From positions 1-64,000 of the forward strand of contig NZ_JAKTTI010000011.1 in NCBI RefSeq assembly GCF_022427965.1: a stretch of 64,000 nt of DNA, read 5' to 3'. Below, piece by piece: positions 44,570 to 53,772 of the stretch. Every line of letters begins with the position of its first letter. Position 1 is the first letter of the stretch. The stretch comes from Fredinandcohnia quinoae. Lineage in GTDB: Bacteria > Bacillota > Bacilli > Bacillales > Bacillaceae_L. Both the position numbers and the translations under genes were made by a program. The notes below the pieces were generated by a model. It did no database searches, was not told the origin of the DNA, and saw only the letters and a program-made list of their open reading frames with translations.

Positions 44570-44707
44570 GAACAAAGACCTCTCTTTTTTTGAATTGCTA
44601 CTATTTATTATATCACTTTTTAAAATTAGTTATCAGAAAATTTGGATTATAAATTCAATTAATTATTTCATACTCTTAACAGTTGTTAAATCAATTACTT
44701 TTACCAT

Positions 44708-44736
44708 TTGCTTAATTTCTTTTATTCTGTTATGAT
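44708..44736 (+). promoter_or_regulatory. Sigma-A promoter of the cold-shock gene
   Basis: TTGCTT (44708-44713) and TATGAT (44731-44736) are spaced by 17 bases. Transcription would start about 107 bases before the csp ATG, leaving the long 5' leader usual for cold-shock mRNAs. Confidence 0.75.
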
Positions 44737-44849
44737 GAAATAGAATTATTTTTGTTTGTTCGGTATGTAGGGAAAGTCTTTTCGCCTGGATAATAAATAA
44801 GCAAGAATGATATTAATTATGTGTGGTTACACGCAAGGAGGCAACAAAC

Positions 44850-45050
44850 ATGTTTGAAGGTACAGTAAAATGGTTTAACGCAGAAAAAGGTTTCGGATTT
44901 ATCGAGCGCGAAGGTGGAGACGATGTATTCGTACATTTCTCAGCTATCCAAGGCGAAGGCTTCAAATCTTTAGAAGAAGGTCAAAAAGTTACTTTTGAAA
45001 TCACTCAAGGTAACCGTGGCGACCAAGCTGCTAACGTTGTTAAAGCTTAA
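44850..45050 (+). CDS. csp: Cold-shock protein (CspA/CspB family)
   Basis: This 66-residue single cold-shock domain binds single-stranded RNA and DNA as a chaperone. Both RNA-binding motifs are exact: KGFGFIE (RNP1, residues 13-19) and VFVHFSAI (RNP2, about 26-33). The ATG at 44850 lies behind AAGGAGG; longer frames enter the leader and are not used. Between the promoter and ATG lies a leader of about 100 bases that may respond to temperature. CspB, CspC and CspD cannot be told apart here. Confidence 0.95.
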   Translation: MFEGTVKWFNAEKGFGFIEREGGDDVFVHFSAIQGEGFKSLEEGQKVTFEITQGNRGDQAANVVKA

Positions 45051-45063
45051 TTAACGTAAACCA

Positions 45064-45092
45064 AACAGACTCTTTATAGAGTCTGTTTTTTT
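45064..45092 (+). terminator. Terminator of the cold-shock gene
   Basis: ACAGACTC and GAGTCTGT form an 8-bp stem with a 6-base loop, followed by seven T. Confidence 0.93.
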
Positions 45093-45141
45093 GTGTGTTT
45101 TTTTTATTAGAACTTTATACCATGATATTAGCGAAGTATTA

Positions 45142-45170
45142 TTGACTGGGTCTAAATATTCAGATAATAT
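45142..45170 (+). promoter_or_regulatory. Sigma-A promoter of the small helical protein gene
   Basis: TTGACT (45142-45147) and TAATAT (45165-45170) are spaced by exactly 17 bases, about 35 bases before the predicted start. Confidence 0.85.
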
Positions 45171-45204
45171 ATAGGTAAATATTACTAACGATTGGGTGGA
45201 TGGA

Positions 45205-45588
45205 TTGAAAATTGAAAGTGCAACTCGACTTATTAATAAAATGGTTATTGAGAAAAATTATAGTAGAGCAAGAGCTTTAATCCTTCAGGAATGGAAGCGA
45301 TTAATTGAAGTGAGGAATTATCATTTATTAAATGACAATGCAAAACAGTTGGTAAAGATCATTAAAGAGGAAAAAGAATCTGGTGCTTTCGATTCATTAA
45401 CTACTACGGAATTAAAAATTTTATATATTGTCAATCAAAATATACGTGACCTACAGCTTTCGGTTGCAAAACGAATTTATTCTGAACATCCAAGCCTATT
45501 TGAACGTGCTGAAGCTAAAAAGCTTCTAACAGCTGATGCTCGTTTTATTTGTGAGTCATGGAATAAGTCTAATATGGTAAGTAATTAA
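45205..45588 (+). CDS. Small helical protein, unknown function
   Basis: This 127-residue protein is predicted almost all alpha-helical, rich in Lys and Glu, without signal or membrane span. I recognise no family. The start is uncertain: TTG at 45205 has GGGTGG 5 bases before it, while GTG at 45196 has no good site; no ATG is available near the N-terminus. A near-consensus promoter just upstream supports expression as a single gene. The SIMPL gene follows after 152 bases. Confidence 0.55.
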   Translation: MKIESATRLINKMVIEKNYSRARALILQEWKRLIEVRNYHLLNDNAKQLVKIIKEEKESGAFDSLTTTELKILYIVNQNIRDLQLSVAKRIYSEHPSLFERAEAKKLLTADARFICESWNKSNMVSN

Positions 45589-45740
45589 TACGATAGGAAA
45601 TTAGTGATGAGATATTTAATGCAATATTAGCTTAAATATCTTTTTTCTGTGTACGAATGATTTTTAAATTTTGTACACATCCAAAATTTCCGTTAATAAA
45701 CTGTATAGATCATCATCTTTATATGGAAAGGGGTAGAAAA

Positions 45741-46433
45741 ATGTATAACCAATTACCTTGGTTACCCACTACTTCATATCGTAACCCTCACATACGTAAT
45801 GACAATAATCTCTTAAAACTAACTGGTGAAGGCTCTGTTTCTGCCAACCCTGATATGTCAACAATCACTTTAGGGGTCATAACTGAAAATGAAAATTTAA
45901 CAACTGCACAACAGGAAAATAATCAAAAAGTTGCATCTGTTATCCACTCACTCTCCGCACTTGGTATCCAAAAGGAGAATATAAAAACAGTCGATTATCG
46001 GGTTGAAATGGTTTATGACTATGAAAATTCTAAACAGACTTTACGTGGATATCGAGTCATTCACATGTTACAAATAACAAATAATGATCTAGCTCGTACA
46101 GGAATGATTGTTGATACTGCTATAAAAAATGGTGCTAATTCTGTAACAAGCATAGACTTTTCTGTAAAAAATCCCCAAAATTACTACAGCCAAGCTCTAG
46201 CATTAGCCCTAAATAATGCACAAGCTAAAGCAACCGCACTTGCGAATGAGATGGGTGTAAAAGTGAATATTATTCCTATTCTTGTACAAGAAGTTAGTCA
46301 AATGCCTCCACCAATGCCATTTCAAGCTACTATGTTCGCTAAAAGTGAAGCTGCAACACCCATCCAACCCGGAGAATTAAAAATAACAGCAACCATTCAC
46401 GCTCATTTTTCATATTTTTTACTTCAATCCTAA
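45741..46433 (+). CDS. SIMPL-domain protein
   Basis: This 230-residue protein has a DUF541/SIMPL domain over about residues 28-225, recognisable by LKLTGEGSVSANPDMSTITLGV, the paired YRVEMVYDYENSK and GYRVIHMLQI strands and the ALALALNNAQAKATALANEMG helix. Members bind or oligomerise at membranes; the role in bacilli is unknown. There is no clear signal peptide from the ATG at 45741, which follows AAAGGGG. Longer frames to 45657 lack a ribosome binding site. A terminator follows directly. Confidence 0.83.
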   Translation: MYNQLPWLPTTSYRNPHIRNDNNLLKLTGEGSVSANPDMSTITLGVITENENLTTAQQENNQKVASVIHSLSALGIQKENIKTVDYRVEMVYDYENSKQTLRGYRVIHMLQITNNDLARTGMIVDTAIKNGANSVTSIDFSVKNPQNYYSQALALALNNAQAKATALANEMGVKVNIIPILVQEVSQMPPPMPFQATMFAKSEAATPIQPGELKITATIHAHFSYFLLQS

Positions 46434-46468
46434 AAAAACAGAGTAACAATTTCGTTACTCTGTTTTTT
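46434..46468 (+). terminator. Terminator of the SIMPL-domain gene
   Basis: ACAGAGTAAC and GTTACTCTGT form a perfect 10-bp stem with a 6-base loop, followed by T6. Confidence 0.93.
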
Positions 46469-46475
46469 CCCCTTG

Positions 46476-46631
46476 TCAGGGCTGTTCTTTTTTGGCTACT
46501 TTATCAAAATAAAGTCGCCTTAACTCAGATGTCTTGTATAACTCTAATTTTTTCCGATCAATTGGATGCTGTAAAATCCCATTTTCCTTCAATTGTTTCA
46601 CATACCATCCCTTTGAACCTGGATATGCCAT
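46476..46631 (-). CDS. DUF2639 peptide (YflJ-like)
   Basis: This 51-residue peptide reads MAYPGSKGWYVKQLKENGIL at the start and has an RKKLELYKTSELRRLYF end, matching DUF2639 proteins such as B. subtilis YflJ (SKGWYV, HP, KKLELYKT). AGGGGGG lies 9 bases before the ATG at 46631. It is a single minus-strand gene between two plus-strand ones. Its function is unknown. Confidence 0.85.
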   Translation of the reverse strand: MAYPGSKGWYVKQLKENGILQHPIDRKKLELYKTSELRRLYFDKVAKKEQP

Positions 46632-46806
46632 TTTAACATTCCCCCCTAATTCTGCTTGTCCTATATGTATGCTTGAAAGTTGAATTCAATGAAAAAAAAT
46701 TTCGACATCAAGGAGGTCATGTCAATACGATTTGTATTTTATGTAAGATGTTGAGGCTTTTGCACAAACTAAATATATGAAGAGTAAAAATAGGGGTGTA
46801 GTCGGC

Positions 46807-47067
46807 ATGAAACTTAATGAAACAGATAAGAAAACTTTAAGTGATTCAATCGATAAGCTTAATGAAGGGCTAGATGCCGTAATCCAGCTTTACAATGATT
46901 CGGAAGTAGACAAACCAATTTTTGAATTTGAGTCAGAAGTAATTGAGGCGATTGAAAAGGCAAAGGGTACCTTTGGTGACGAAGAAATCACAAGAAGAAT
47001 TAATACAATAATTAAAGAAGTTCTAGCATTTCTTCCGAAAGAGGATGATCAAAATGCGAACGACTAG
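46807..47067 (+). CDS. mstX: Mistic (MstX) membrane-associating protein
   Basis: This 86-residue protein matches Mistic, in particular DSIDKLNEGLDAVIQLYND (B. subtilis has AIDRMNEGLDAFIQLYNES) and RRINTIIKEVLAF near the end. Mistic is an unusually polar helical-bundle protein that associates with the membrane and, with YugO, affects biofilm formation. The ATG at 46807 follows AGGGGTG and gives the shorter form typical of orthologues outside B. subtilis; an in-frame ATG at 46777 lacks a site. It overlaps yugO by 14 bases. Confidence 0.92.
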   Translation: MKLNETDKKTLSDSIDKLNEGLDAVIQLYNDSEVDKPIFEFESEVIEAIEKAKGTFGDEEITRRINTIIKEVLAFLPKEDDQNAND

Positions 47068-48049
47068 TCCTTTAGCTTCATTTTTAAGATGGTCAATCTT
47101 TTCTAAAATGCTTACAATTGTCATCATTGTGATTACTTTGTTTGGTACGATTATACATATGATTGAACCTGAAACATTCCCTACTATATTTGAAGGTGTC
47201 TGGTGGGCTATCGTTACTGCTGCAACTGTTGGCTACGGTGATTTCGCTCCAGTAACAATAACTGGAAGAATGATTGGAATGCTTCTTATCTTTATTGGGG
47301 TTGGCTTAGTTTCAACTTATTTTGTTACCATTTCAACTTCTGCACTTATCAACCAAAATTCGTATAATGAAGGAAAGGTGTCATATAAAGGAGATAAGCA
47401 TGTTTTAATCATTGGATGGAACGAACGTGTAAAAGAGACAATTTCAAAGATTGCAGCATCTAACATAAATATTGAAATTATTTTAGTCGATGAGAGTTTG
47501 AAAAAAAATCCACTCCCTACCAATCATGTGCATTTTATAAAAGGAAACCCTACTCATGATGCGGTACTAGAAAAAGCAAATGTAAAGCAAGCCGAAATGG
47601 TGCTAATTACAGCTGACCAAAGTAAAGATGAAGTACAAGCCGATATGATCACCATCCTTACGTTGCTTGCCATAAAAGGATTGAATCCTGAAATCTATTG
47701 CATTGTTGAAATTTTAACGACACAGCAGATTAATAATGCGAGGCGTGGTGGGGCTGATGAAATTCTACAAACGAATAGACTTGCTAGCTTTGTAATGGTC
47801 AACAGCATCACTTCACATGGTATTTCAGAAGCTTTGCTATCATTACTCATTGGTGTTAACGGCTGCAAGCTCCATTTTATAGAGGCTACCTTTGATTTGT
47901 TTGGGATGTCATTCAAGACCTGTAGTGAGAAGCTACTTAACGAAGGTAAAATCTTAATCGGAATAAAACGAGTAGATGATGTAATTATTAATCCACCACT
48001 CTCTCTTGAAATACGAAAGAGTGATTATCTATTGTTAATTAAAAGTTAA
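47054..48049 (+). CDS. yugO: Potassium channel YugO (two-span, RCK domain)
   Basis: This channel of 331 residues has span 1 (about 18-36), a pore helix, the selectivity filter TVGYGD (58-63), span 2 (about 72-95) and a cytoplasmic RCK/TrkA-N domain beginning HVLIIGWNERVKETI, followed by a TrkA-C-like end. YugO releases potassium and carries electrical signals in B. subtilis biofilms. The ATG at 47054 lies inside the 3' end of mstX behind AGAGG; translation coupled to mstX is expected, as in B. subtilis. Confidence 0.94.
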   Translation: MRTTSPLASFLRWSIFSKMLTIVIIVITLFGTIIHMIEPETFPTIFEGVWWAIVTAATVGYGDFAPVTITGRMIGMLLIFIGVGLVSTYFVTISTSALINQNSYNEGKVSYKGDKHVLIIGWNERVKETISKIAASNINIEIILVDESLKKNPLPTNHVHFIKGNPTHDAVLEKANVKQAEMVLITADQSKDEVQADMITILTLLAIKGLNPEIYCIVEILTTQQINNARRGGADEILQTNRLASFVMVNSITSHGISEALLSLLIGVNGCKLHFIEATFDLFGMSFKTCSEKLLNEGKILIGIKRVDDVIINPPLSLEIRKSDYLLLIKS

Positions 48050-48060
48050 ATTACTTAGGA

Positions 48061-48094
48061 AAAAAAGAGCGTAAACAGTTACGCTCCTTTTTTT
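48061..48094. terminator. Bidirectional terminator between yugO and pgi
   Basis: GAGCGTAA and TTACGCTC form an 8-bp stem with a 4-base loop, flanked by A6 and T7, so it works in both directions. Confidence 0.92.
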
Positions 48095-48098
48095 ATCA

Positions 48099-49448
48099 TT
48101 ATTTCAGACGCTTTTCTAATTCTGCCTTCTTCTCTTCAAATCCTGGTTTTCCAAGTAGTGCGAACATATTCACTTTATATGCCTCAACCCCTGGTTGGTC
48201 AAATGGATTAACGCCTAATAAATAGCCACTCATCGCACATGCTTTTTCAAAGAAATAGACAAGATAGCCAAATGTGTACTCGTCCAATTCTGGAACATGA
48301 ACAATAAGGTTAGGGACACCACCATCTGTATGTGCAAGCATCGTACCTTCAAATGCCTTTTTATTAACAAAATCAACTGATTTTCCAGCCAAATAATTTA
48401 ATCCATCGAGATCGCTATCTTCTTCCTCAATCAATAATTCATGACGGGATTTTTCAACGTGTAGCACTGTTTCAAATAAGTCACGTCTACCTTCCTGAAC
48501 ATATTGTCCAAGTGAGTGTAGATCCGTTGAAAAGTTAGCTGAAGAAGGGAAAATACCTTTTTGATCTTTTCCTTCACTTTCGCCAAAGAGCTGCTTCCAC
48601 CATTCAGAGAAATATTGTAGCCCTGGTTCATAGTTAATCAGCATTTCAATTGTTTTACCTTTATTGTACAATGCATTTCGTACTGCAGCATATTGGTATG
48701 CAGGGTTTTCTTCAAGCTCTGATTTTGCAAAATCTTCACTTGCTTGCTTTGCACCCTTCATCATCGCTTCAATATTCGCACCTGTTACAGCAATTGGTAA
48801 TAAGCCAACAGCTGTTAATACAGAATAACGGCCGCCAATATCATCTGCAATTACAAACGACTCATAGCCTTCTTCATTTGCTAATGTTTTTAGTGCACCG
48901 CGTTCTTTATCAGTTGTCGCGTAAATACGTTTACGTGCTTCTTCCACGCCATATTTCTCTTCTAGAGCTTTTCGGAAAATACGGAAAGCAATCGCCGGCT
49001 CTGTTGTTGTTCCAGATTTTGAAATGACATTAATTGAAAAGTCCTTATCTTCAAGAAGATCCATTAAATCTTTCATATATGTAGAGCTAATACTATTTCC
49101 TACGAAAATCACTTGTGGTGTTTTGCGTTGTTCCTTTGTTAGTGCATTGTAGAAGGAATGGTTAAGCCATTCAATCGCTGCTCTAGCACCTAAATAAGAA
49201 CCACCAATTCCAATCACTAATAAAATATCTGAATCAGCCTTAATTTTCTCTGCACTTTTTTGAATACGTGCAAATTCTTCTTTATCATATTCTGAAGGAA
49301 GGTCAACCCATCCTAAAAAATCACTGCCTGCTCCTGTTTTCTCATGAATGGAATGGTGTGCTACCTTAACTGCATCACGTAAGTATGTAAGTTCATGCTC
49401 ACTGAAAAATGTTAAAGCCTTTGAATAATCAAAACGAACATGTGTCAT
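48099..49448 (-). CDS. pgi: Glucose-6-phosphate isomerase
   Basis: Pgi interconverts glucose 6-phosphate and fructose 6-phosphate in the cytoplasm. The 449-residue length is that of the short Firmicute form. Visible motifs are [14 protein letters not shown] (about 80-93), the phosphate-binding [10 protein letters not shown] (about 144-153) and the catalytic Glu region [15 protein letters not shown]. The ATG at 49448 follows GGAGGAATTGAAT; a TTG two codons upstream is weaker. Its place next to yugO matches B. subtilis. Confidence 0.97.
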   Translation of the reverse strand: MTHVRFDYSKALTFFSEHELTYLRDAVKVAHHSIHEKTGAGSDFLGWVDLPSEYDKEEFARIQKSAEKIKADSDILLVIGIGGSYLGARAAIEWLNHSFYNALTKEQRKTPQVIFVGNSISSTYMKDLMDLLEDKDFSINVISKSGTTTEPAIAFRIFRKALEEKYGVEEARKRIYATTDKERGALKTLANEEGYESFVIADDIGGRYSVLTAVGLLPIAVTGANIEAMMKGAKQASEDFAKSELEENPAYQYAAVRNALYNKGKTIEMLINYEPGLQYFSEWWKQLFGESEGKDQKGIFPSSANFSTDLHSLGQYVQEGRRDLFETVLHVEKSRHELLIEEEDSDLDGLNYLAGKSVDFVNKKAFEGTMLAHTDGGVPNLIVHVPELDEYTFGYLVYFFEKACAMSGYLLGVNPFDQPGVEAYKVNMFALLGKPGFEEKKAELEKRLK

Positions 49449-49573
49449 ATTCAATTCCTCCTTTTTTTAATGCTTCTTTCACTTTAACGAATGCATTTGA
49501 GTAAATCAAGAGCATGTACGTTATGAAAGCGAAACCAATTGTGAATATTTTAAAAAAGTTCATCAGATACACT

Positions 49574-49882
49574 GTTATTCCTTTTCAACTCGTCTCGACT
49601 CCCACCATTGCCGGTGTGCGCGCTCTCCTTGTGTTACCATTTCACTTGTTTTTTCGCCGTGGCGGGCACGTGAGATCTTCTGCGTTACCATTTCACTTAA
49701 TTTCCCAACCTAGCGGGCACGCGAGATCTTCTTGCGTTACCATTTCACTCGATTCCCCAACATGGCGGTCACGCGAGATCTTCTTGTGTTACCATTTCAC
49801 TCGATTTCCCAACGTGGCGGGCACGTGAAATCATCTTCCGTTACCATTTCACTTAATTTCCCAACGTAGCGGGCACGCGAGC
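49574..49882. repeat. 52-bp tandem repeat array (about six units)
   Basis: Units start at GTTACCATTTCACT at 49633, 49684, 49736, 49788 and 49840, giving periods of 51, 52, 52 and 52; the last is cut at about 43 bases and a degenerate unit precedes the first from about 49574. Each carries an AATTTCCCAAC-like segment and a GC-rich GTAGCGGGCACGCGAGAT-like segment. The period is not a multiple of three, so any reading frame changes from unit to unit. It fills the 506-bp gap between pgi and yugJ; no gene is seen there. Confidence 0.95.
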
Positions 49883-49954
49883 ACGGTCACATTCGTCATA
49901 ATACAACTAAGAAAAAGACCCAAACAACTAGTATGAGCCTTTTCCTTACTTAAA

Positions 49955-51118
49955 CTACAGTGATGCGCGCAATATTTCTAAGGAATCTTCTTTGTTCAAT
50001 TTTTTAAATCGGCCAAATTCACCATAGACAACTGTTTTTTCTGACATTAATTCAAGATTCTCTTCACCAATGTCATAATCGGCTAATCTTGAGGGTGCCC
50101 CAATGCGATTCCAAAAATCTCTTAGCCTGCTGATGCCCTCAAGTGCAACCTCACGATCTGTTTTGCCTTCTGGATCAACATCAAATACTCGAACAGCCAA
50201 TTGTTTAAAACGATTCACATTTTCGTCAAGTACGTGCATCATCCAATGTGGGAATAGAATCGCAAGTCCCCCTCCATGAGGAATATCATATACAGCCGAA
50301 ACTGCATGTTCAATATTATGTGTTGCCCAATCCCCTGCATAACCCATATTAAGCATTCCGTTTAATGCCAAGGTTCCGTTTAAAAGGATTGTTGCACGAT
50401 GATCATAATTCTCTAAGTCATCAAGCAACTTTGGAGCTGTTTCAATCACTGTTCGTAAAACCGACTCACACCATTGATCCTGAGTGATCGTACCTGGAAC
50501 ATGGTGGAAATAATGTTCTAATACATGTGACATCATATCAACAATTCCATAGATAGTTTGATCCTTTGGAACTGTGAATGTGTTCACCGGATCTAATATC
50601 GAAAATTTAGGAAAAACATGTGGACTGCCCCATCCATATTTTTCATTAGTCTCCCAATTTGTAATAACAGAACCTGAATTCATCTCAGAACCAGTAGCTG
50701 CAAGGGTTAAAACAGTACCAAAAGGCAAGGCATCCTTGGCTGCTGCCTTCCGTGTCATAAAATCCCATACATCTCCATCGTACTTTGAACCTGCTGCGAT
50801 TGCTTTCGTGCAGTCAATTACACTACCGCCACCCACTGCTAATATAAATTCAATACCCTCTTTTTTACAAATTTCAATACCTTTTCTTACAGTTGATAGA
50901 CGCGGGTTCGGCTCTACACCGGCTAATTCAAAAACCACTGTGCCTACTTCATGAAGCTGCGCCAACACCTGATCATATAATCCGTTTCTTTTTATACTAC
51001 CCCCACCATATACAAGCAACACCTTTTTCCCATATTGCGGCACTTCTACCTTTAATTGTTCAACTTGCCCTTTTCCAAAAATAAGCTTTGTTGGGTTATA
51101 ATATGTAAAATTGTTCAT
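49955..51118 (-). CDS. yugJ: Iron-containing alcohol dehydrogenase (YugJ/YugK type, butanol dehydrogenase-like)
   Basis: This group III iron alcohol dehydrogenase of 387 residues reduces short-chain aldehydes with NAD(P)H. It shows the N-terminal [24 protein letters not shown] and [13 protein letters not shown] nucleotide-binding segments and the metal site region HVLEHYFHH with later [21 protein letters not shown]. subtilis has two tandem copies, yugJ and yugK; only one is present here. The ATG follows AAGGAGG. Confidence 0.92.
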   Translation of the reverse strand: MNNFTYYNPTKLIFGKGQVEQLKVEVPQYGKKVLLVYGGGSIKRNGLYDQVLAQLHEVGTVVFELAGVEPNPRLSTVRKGIEICKKEGIEFILAVGGGSVIDCTKAIAAGSKYDGDVWDFMTRKAAAKDALPFGTVLTLAATGSEMNSGSVITNWETNEKYGWGSPHVFPKFSILDPVNTFTVPKDQTIYGIVDMMSHVLEHYFHHVPGTITQDQWCESVLRTVIETAPKLLDDLENYDHRATILLNGTLALNGMLNMGYAGDWATHNIEHAVSAVYDIPHGGGLAILFPHWMMHVLDENVNRFKQLAVRVFDVDPEGKTDREVALEGISRLRDFWNRIGAPSRLADYDIGEENLELMSEKTVVYGEFGRFKKLNKEDSLEILRASL

Positions 51119-51166
51119 GAAAATCGCCTCCTTAATTTAAGATTATCGCGAAAAAAGATAAGAAAG

Positions 51167-51201
51167 TAAAATAAAAGAAGTAGCTACTTACTCGCTACCT
51201 C
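51167..51201 (-). terminator. Probable terminator of yugI
   Basis: On the minus strand GAGGTAGC and GCTACTTC pair with one G-T wobble around a 9-base loop, followed by TTTTAT. Confidence 0.7.
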
Positions 51202-51217
51202 TTTTATCATTGATTAG

Positions 51218-51622
51218 TTATTTCTTAATTAAATCTTCACGATTGGATTGTTCAATCCACTCTTCTAATTTATCTTTTAATGTATTGAAGCCTTGTGGTG
51301 TTTCAGGAGCTTCATATTGAACTTGTGCTGGGCGCTTCTTTGGCTTTGCTGATTTTTGTGCAACTGGCTTTTCTGGTGCTTCTTCTGTTGCACGAATTGA
51401 TAAACCGATTTTACCTTTAGATTCATCAACTGATAAAACTTTCACATTTACCTCATCGCCAACTTTTAGATGCTCATTTACATCTTTTACAAAGCCATGA
51501 GTTACTTCTGAAATATGAACTAATCCTTGAGTATTTTCATCTAACGCAACAAAAGCTCCGTACGCTTGAATCCCCGTAACTTTACCTTTGACAACACTTC
51601 CTACTTCAAACTTTTCTGACAT
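51218..51622 (-). CDS. yugI: S1-domain RNA-binding protein (YugI, GSP13 family)
   Basis: This 134-residue protein has one S1 RNA-binding domain at residues 5-75 (VGSVVKGKVTGIQAYGAFVALDENTQGLVHISEV) and a charged tail with Lys/Pro-rich stretches. In B. subtilis the counterpart is general stress protein 13, which binds ribosomes. It sits next to yugJ as in B. subtilis. The ATG follows AGGAGTG. Confidence 0.92.
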   Translation of the reverse strand: MSEKFEVGSVVKGKVTGIQAYGAFVALDENTQGLVHISEVTHGFVKDVNEHLKVGDEVNVKVLSVDESKGKIGLSIRATEEAPEKPVAQKSAKPKKRPAQVQYEAPETPQGFNTLKDKLEEWIEQSNREDLIKK

Positions 51623-51772
51623 GGTAACACTCCTAAACCGTTAATTTATTCACTATTTTATACGCAATTTTAAATTTTATCATATTTTATGCATATAATC
51701 AAAGAATATTTCATACTTTTAGGTTTTCCATATCAGATTAAATTATGAAGAGGTAATTTTTATCAAATGATT

Positions 51773-52999
51773 TTATTTTATTACTAATTGAGGAATGCGA
51801 GGAACTTGTTCAGTTACCCGCTTGAAATCATTCTCTTCTAATAATTTATAAAAGGCTTCGATTGCCCTCCCTGAATTTGTATCTTGATTAACTTTATATA
51901 ACAAAATAAACCGCTCATAGCTTTTCTTTACTTCATCTTTTAATAAATCATTTTCATATATGGATGAATTAGGTAGACGATCATACATATAAAAGTTAAA
52001 GTACTGAGAATATAATGTAATTAAATCTTCGTTGCGGATAAAGCTTTGATTATTAGCTAAAATAAGTTTCTCAATCTCAATAATAAGATCTGATAATTCA
52101 TTCCATGAAATTGTAAGTCCACCATCAGCAGCAACCCTTAATGACTTAATCTCTAAATACTTTTTCATCGATTCACTTATTTTTGGAAGGCTGCTAACCC
52201 CACTTTTGTAATTTACGGCAACTTCTGGCATTCCCTCCAAACTAATCACATCATAACCATTTTCAACTAAATCCAGAGCAAGTTTACCAATATCAGTGCC
52301 TTGAAATTCCTTATCATTCATTAGGACATTTAAAAGGTCATCATGGTTTGGTATACCTTTATAATATTCCCAATACAATTCTGTCCAGTTGCTTTGAAAT
52401 ACCGAAAGTAATTCATTCTGCTTATTAAGAAGTTCATCTATTTCCTCATCTGGAATATTTTCTTCACTTTTTGTAAGTAACAATATTTCCTGACTAGGTG
52501 TCATTAATTTCCGATCAATTTCATTCTTTACTTCTTCATATCGAATTGATAAGTTCTTTTCACTTGCATAAATAAGTGGTGAAGACTCCCGAAAATTTCT
52601 AACCTTCTCCTCTGCTTCAATGACAAATGAAAAACGCTCAACTTTGTCCAAATTTAATTCAGTTTGTAGTTCTTTCAATCTCTTTTGATAAAATGTTTCA
52701 AGTTCATCCGCATGTTCTTCTATTAAACTCTTTGTGACCTGTTCTTCCTTTACTGGCTGGATTATTTCACTATTTGATTTTTCCTTATATTCGGAGATGA
52801 ATTGAGTTGATAAAATCCCACCAAGAATGAGTACTCCGATAAAGCTTGCTACATAAGGTAGATGAAATTTTCGTTTCCAAACAGGCTTTTCAGTTTCTTT
52901 TATTTTCATTATCACTTCATCTGTTTTTGTTACTGAGGGCATTTCATTATATGCAGATTTTAATTGAGTCAACCGTTCTTCAAACATTTTCTCATCCAT
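51773..52999 (-). CDS. Probable membrane anti-sigma factor with large external domain
   Basis: This 408-residue protein has a cytoplasmic N-terminal part (about 1-50), one span (about 53-70: LPYVASFIGVLILGGILST) and a long external helical domain. No zinc-binding anti-sigma (HxxxCxxC) motif is present. Its gene overlaps the end of the ECF sigma gene by 8 bases and starts at ATG 52999 behind GGAGGG, so it is translationally coupled and very likely restrains that sigma factor. The external domain is unlike RsiW or RsiV as far as I can tell; what it senses is unknown. Confidence 0.75.
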   Translation of the reverse strand: MDEKMFEERLTQLKSAYNEMPSVTKTDEVIMKIKETEKPVWKRKFHLPYVASFIGVLILGGILSTQFISEYKEKSNSEIIQPVKEEQVTKSLIEEHADELETFYQKRLKELQTELNLDKVERFSFVIEAEEKVRNFRESSPLIYASEKNLSIRYEEVKNEIDRKLMTPSQEILLLTKSEENIPDEEIDELLNKQNELLSVFQSNWTELYWEYYKGIPNHDDLLNVLMNDKEFQGTDIGKLALDLVENGYDVISLEGMPEVAVNYKSGVSSLPKISESMKKYLEIKSLRVAADGGLTISWNELSDLIIEIEKLILANNQSFIRNEDLITLYSQYFNFYMYDRLPNSSIYENDLLKDEVKKSYERFILLYKVNQDTNSGRAIEAFYKLLEENDFKRVTEQVPRIPQLVIK

Positions 53000-53549
53000 G
53001 GATTTCACCCTCCCTCTCCTCTAATTCCTCAAGAGCCTTTTTAAGCAGCGCTTTTCCTCGTAGGATTCTCGTTTTTACAGTCGAAAGCGTGGAGGACATG
53101 ATTTCGGAAATCTCTTCGTATTTTTTATCATGAAAATAGTACAGGATAATTGGTATACGATATTTTTCATCAAGTGTTTGTAGACATTTATGCAAATTCC
53201 GATCTTCTTCACTTTGCAAAATATAGGATTCCACTTCAGGAACCTGTTCAATATGTTCTTGCTTTATTTTTAAAACCTTTTTAAGATGTTGGCTTCTTTT
53301 CCTTGCCATATCTCTTGTTACATTCAATGTGATTTTATATAACCATGTAGAAAACTTTGCTTGTGAGAATTGATCTAAAAAGCGATAGACTCGGATAAAA
53401 ACTTCCTGTGTAATATCAGGAATATCGTTTTTATGATTACCCAATTGATAAGCAAAACGCTCAACGACAGGATAGTATTGTTCAAGTAATTGTTGAAAGG
53501 CAGACATATTACCTTTTCTTGCAAGTCGTATTAGATCTTCTTCATCCAT
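52992..53549 (-). CDS. ECF RNA polymerase sigma factor
   Basis: This sigma-70 family member of 185 residues has region 2 (about 10-85, including DIPDITQEVFIRVYRFLDQF and KFSTWLYKITLNVTRDMAR) and region 4 (about 115-175, including YEEISEIMSSTLSTVKTRILRGKALLKK). It starts at ATG 53549 behind GGGGG. An ECF-type promoter (TGAAAC, 17 bases, CGTT) lies 28-56 bases upstream, pointing to autoregulation. The pair is not present at this place in B. subtilis. Which stress it answers is unknown. Confidence 0.9.
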   Translation of the reverse strand: MDEEDLIRLARKGNMSAFQQLLEQYYPVVERFAYQLGNHKNDIPDITQEVFIRVYRFLDQFSQAKFSTWLYKITLNVTRDMARKRSQHLKKVLKIKQEHIEQVPEVESYILQSEEDRNLHKCLQTLDEKYRIPIILYYFHDKKYEEISEIMSSTLSTVKTRILRGKALLKKALEELEEREGEIHG

Positions 53550-53575
53550 ATGAAAGACCCCCTTTTCTCAATCAT

Positions 53576-53604
53576 GTAACGTTGGAATATAACGAAATGT
53601 TTCA
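53576..53604 (-). promoter_or_regulatory. ECF-type autoregulatory promoter
   Basis: On the minus strand TGAAAC (53599-53604) is followed after 17 bases by CGTT (53578-53581), matching the AAC and CGT cores that ECF sigma factors such as SigW recognise. It is just upstream of the sigma gene. Confidence 0.7.
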
Positions 53605-53731
53605 TAGAATTTTAAGAATGGGGATAAAAATTGCAAAAAAAGAGGTAAATGAGGTAAGTATATGTATATATTTCTTATTTGCGGCTAACCTACTAACAAA
53701 AGGCTTTCTAGTATTCCCCCTTTTGTTGTTT

Positions 53732-53767
53732 GGACAAAACCCTTATAAAGGTTTTGTCCATTTTTTT
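53732..53767. terminator. Strong hairpin downstream of alaT
   Basis: GGACAAAACC and GGTTTTGTCC form a perfect 10-bp stem with a T7 run on the plus strand. No plus-strand gene precedes it closely. On the minus strand the tail after the alaT gene is A-rich, so its direction of action is not clear. Confidence 0.6.
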
Positions 53768-53772
53768 GTTAA

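Noticed and set aside
46711-46760. AAGGAGG with a nearby ATG before mstX
   Set aside because: The ATG is only 2 bases from the site and the frame stops after 11 codons. A leader peptide cannot be excluded, but there is no support.
49514-49828. Open frame of 104 residues through the tandem repeats
   Set aside because: The repeat period is 52, so the peptide does not repeat, and there is no ribosome binding site.
49574-49882. CRISPR array
   Set aside because: Units are contiguous and similar over their whole length; there are no unique spacers and no cas genes.
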